Shown here one piece after another: positions 23,490 through 23,616 of a DNA stretch of 23,616 nt; positions within the stretch are counted from its first letter, which is position 1; each line of letters starts with the position of its first letter. Source of the DNA: an uncultured Collinsella sp. (GTDB lineage Bacteria; Actinomycetota; Coriobacteriia; Coriobacteriales; Coriobacteriaceae); contig USQE01000002.1 of the NCBI GenBank assembly GCA_900556675.1, positions 1 to 23,616 of the forward strand, read 5' to 3'. A program made the translations under genes and the position numbers. Under the pieces are notes generated by a model. The model searched no databases, was not told the DNA's origin, and worked only from the letters and a program-made list of their open reading frames with translations.

Positions 23490-23506
23490 TTACATTAAAT
23501 CCTCCT
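23490..23506 (-). promoter_or_regulatory. Shine-Dalgarno with ATG-TAA start-stop element
   Basis: A perfect AGGAGG (23501-23506) is followed, five bases later, by ATG (23493-23495) and immediately by TAA (23490-23492). It may be the remains of a gene start broken by a base change, because the frame one base over from the stop continues for about 50 codons. It could instead be a regulatory start-stop site. Confidence 0.4.
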
Positions 23507-23538
23507 ATATAAAAAACTAATAAAAAATATAATATAAC

Positions 23539-23616
23539 TTACGTTCCAAAAACGAATTCTAATAGAAAAAGCAACAGTTCATATAATGTAAATGGTGGTA
23601 CTATTATAGAAGTTGC
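23539..23616 (-). CDS. Possible C-terminal end of a gene running off the right edge
   Basis: From the window edge one minus-strand frame stays open for 25 codons to TAA at 23539 and encodes a hydrophobic tail (VPPFTLYELLLFLLEFVFGT). The other two frames close earlier. The region is about 24% GC, unlike the rest of the window, so the adjacent locus may be horizontally acquired, such as a membrane protein gene in a surface-polysaccharide cluster. The stretch is too short to identify and could be chance in AT-rich DNA. Confidence 0.3.
   Translation of the reverse strand, partial: ATSIIVPPFTLYELLLFLLEFVFGT

Overview
The window is a GC-rich (roughly 60% or more) bacterial chromosome segment. Every gene I can support lies on the minus strand. 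Actinobacterial gene content, GTG starts, a Gram-positive-type Tad/Flp pilus locus without an outer-membrane secretin, and overall protein character suggest class Coriobacteriia, most likely Collinsella. That placement is an inference, not a database result.

Reading in the direction of transcription (right to left): the right edge (23219-23616) drops to about 24% GC at its end. It holds no complete gene, only a possible gene tail and an SD-ATG-stop element. Next comes a monocistronic Ca2+-type P-type ATPase (20413-23094). Its promoter is followed by a short leader with two hairpins whose loops are complementary and whose second stem covers part of the ribosome binding site. A 95-nt stacked inverted repeat and a terminator separate it from rsgA (18981-20165).

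A 12-gene tight-adherence operon follows (18728-9129): cpaB, tadZ, cpaF/tadA, tadB, tadC, flp, a membrane-anchored protein, a second Flp-like prepilin, TadE, a large TadG-like protein, a second TadE-like protein and a DUF192 protein. Nearly all junctions overlap or touch, so it is read as one transcript. No prepilin peptidase or TadD is present in the window.

The middle section (8043-9070) looks like an accessory scar. It has a ribbon-helix-helix antitoxin with only a stub of its toxin, then tRNA-Phe, then a 70-bp direct repeat that copies the tRNA 3' end and terminator around a palindrome-rich 116-bp insert.

The left third is a translation and RNA-maintenance cluster: a GH5 glucanase-like protein lacking its acid/base Glu, rsmI, metG, a split ksgA (frameshift near 3598), tatD, tRNA-Leu(CAG), then an SPFH/band 7 protein, rlmH and proC, ending in a terminator at the left edge.

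The most unusual items are the ATPase leader RNA, the ksgA frameshift with an ATGA junction, the catalytically altered GH5 protein, the deleted toxin, the tRNA-Phe duplication, and the uniform Ala at the prepilin cleavage position.
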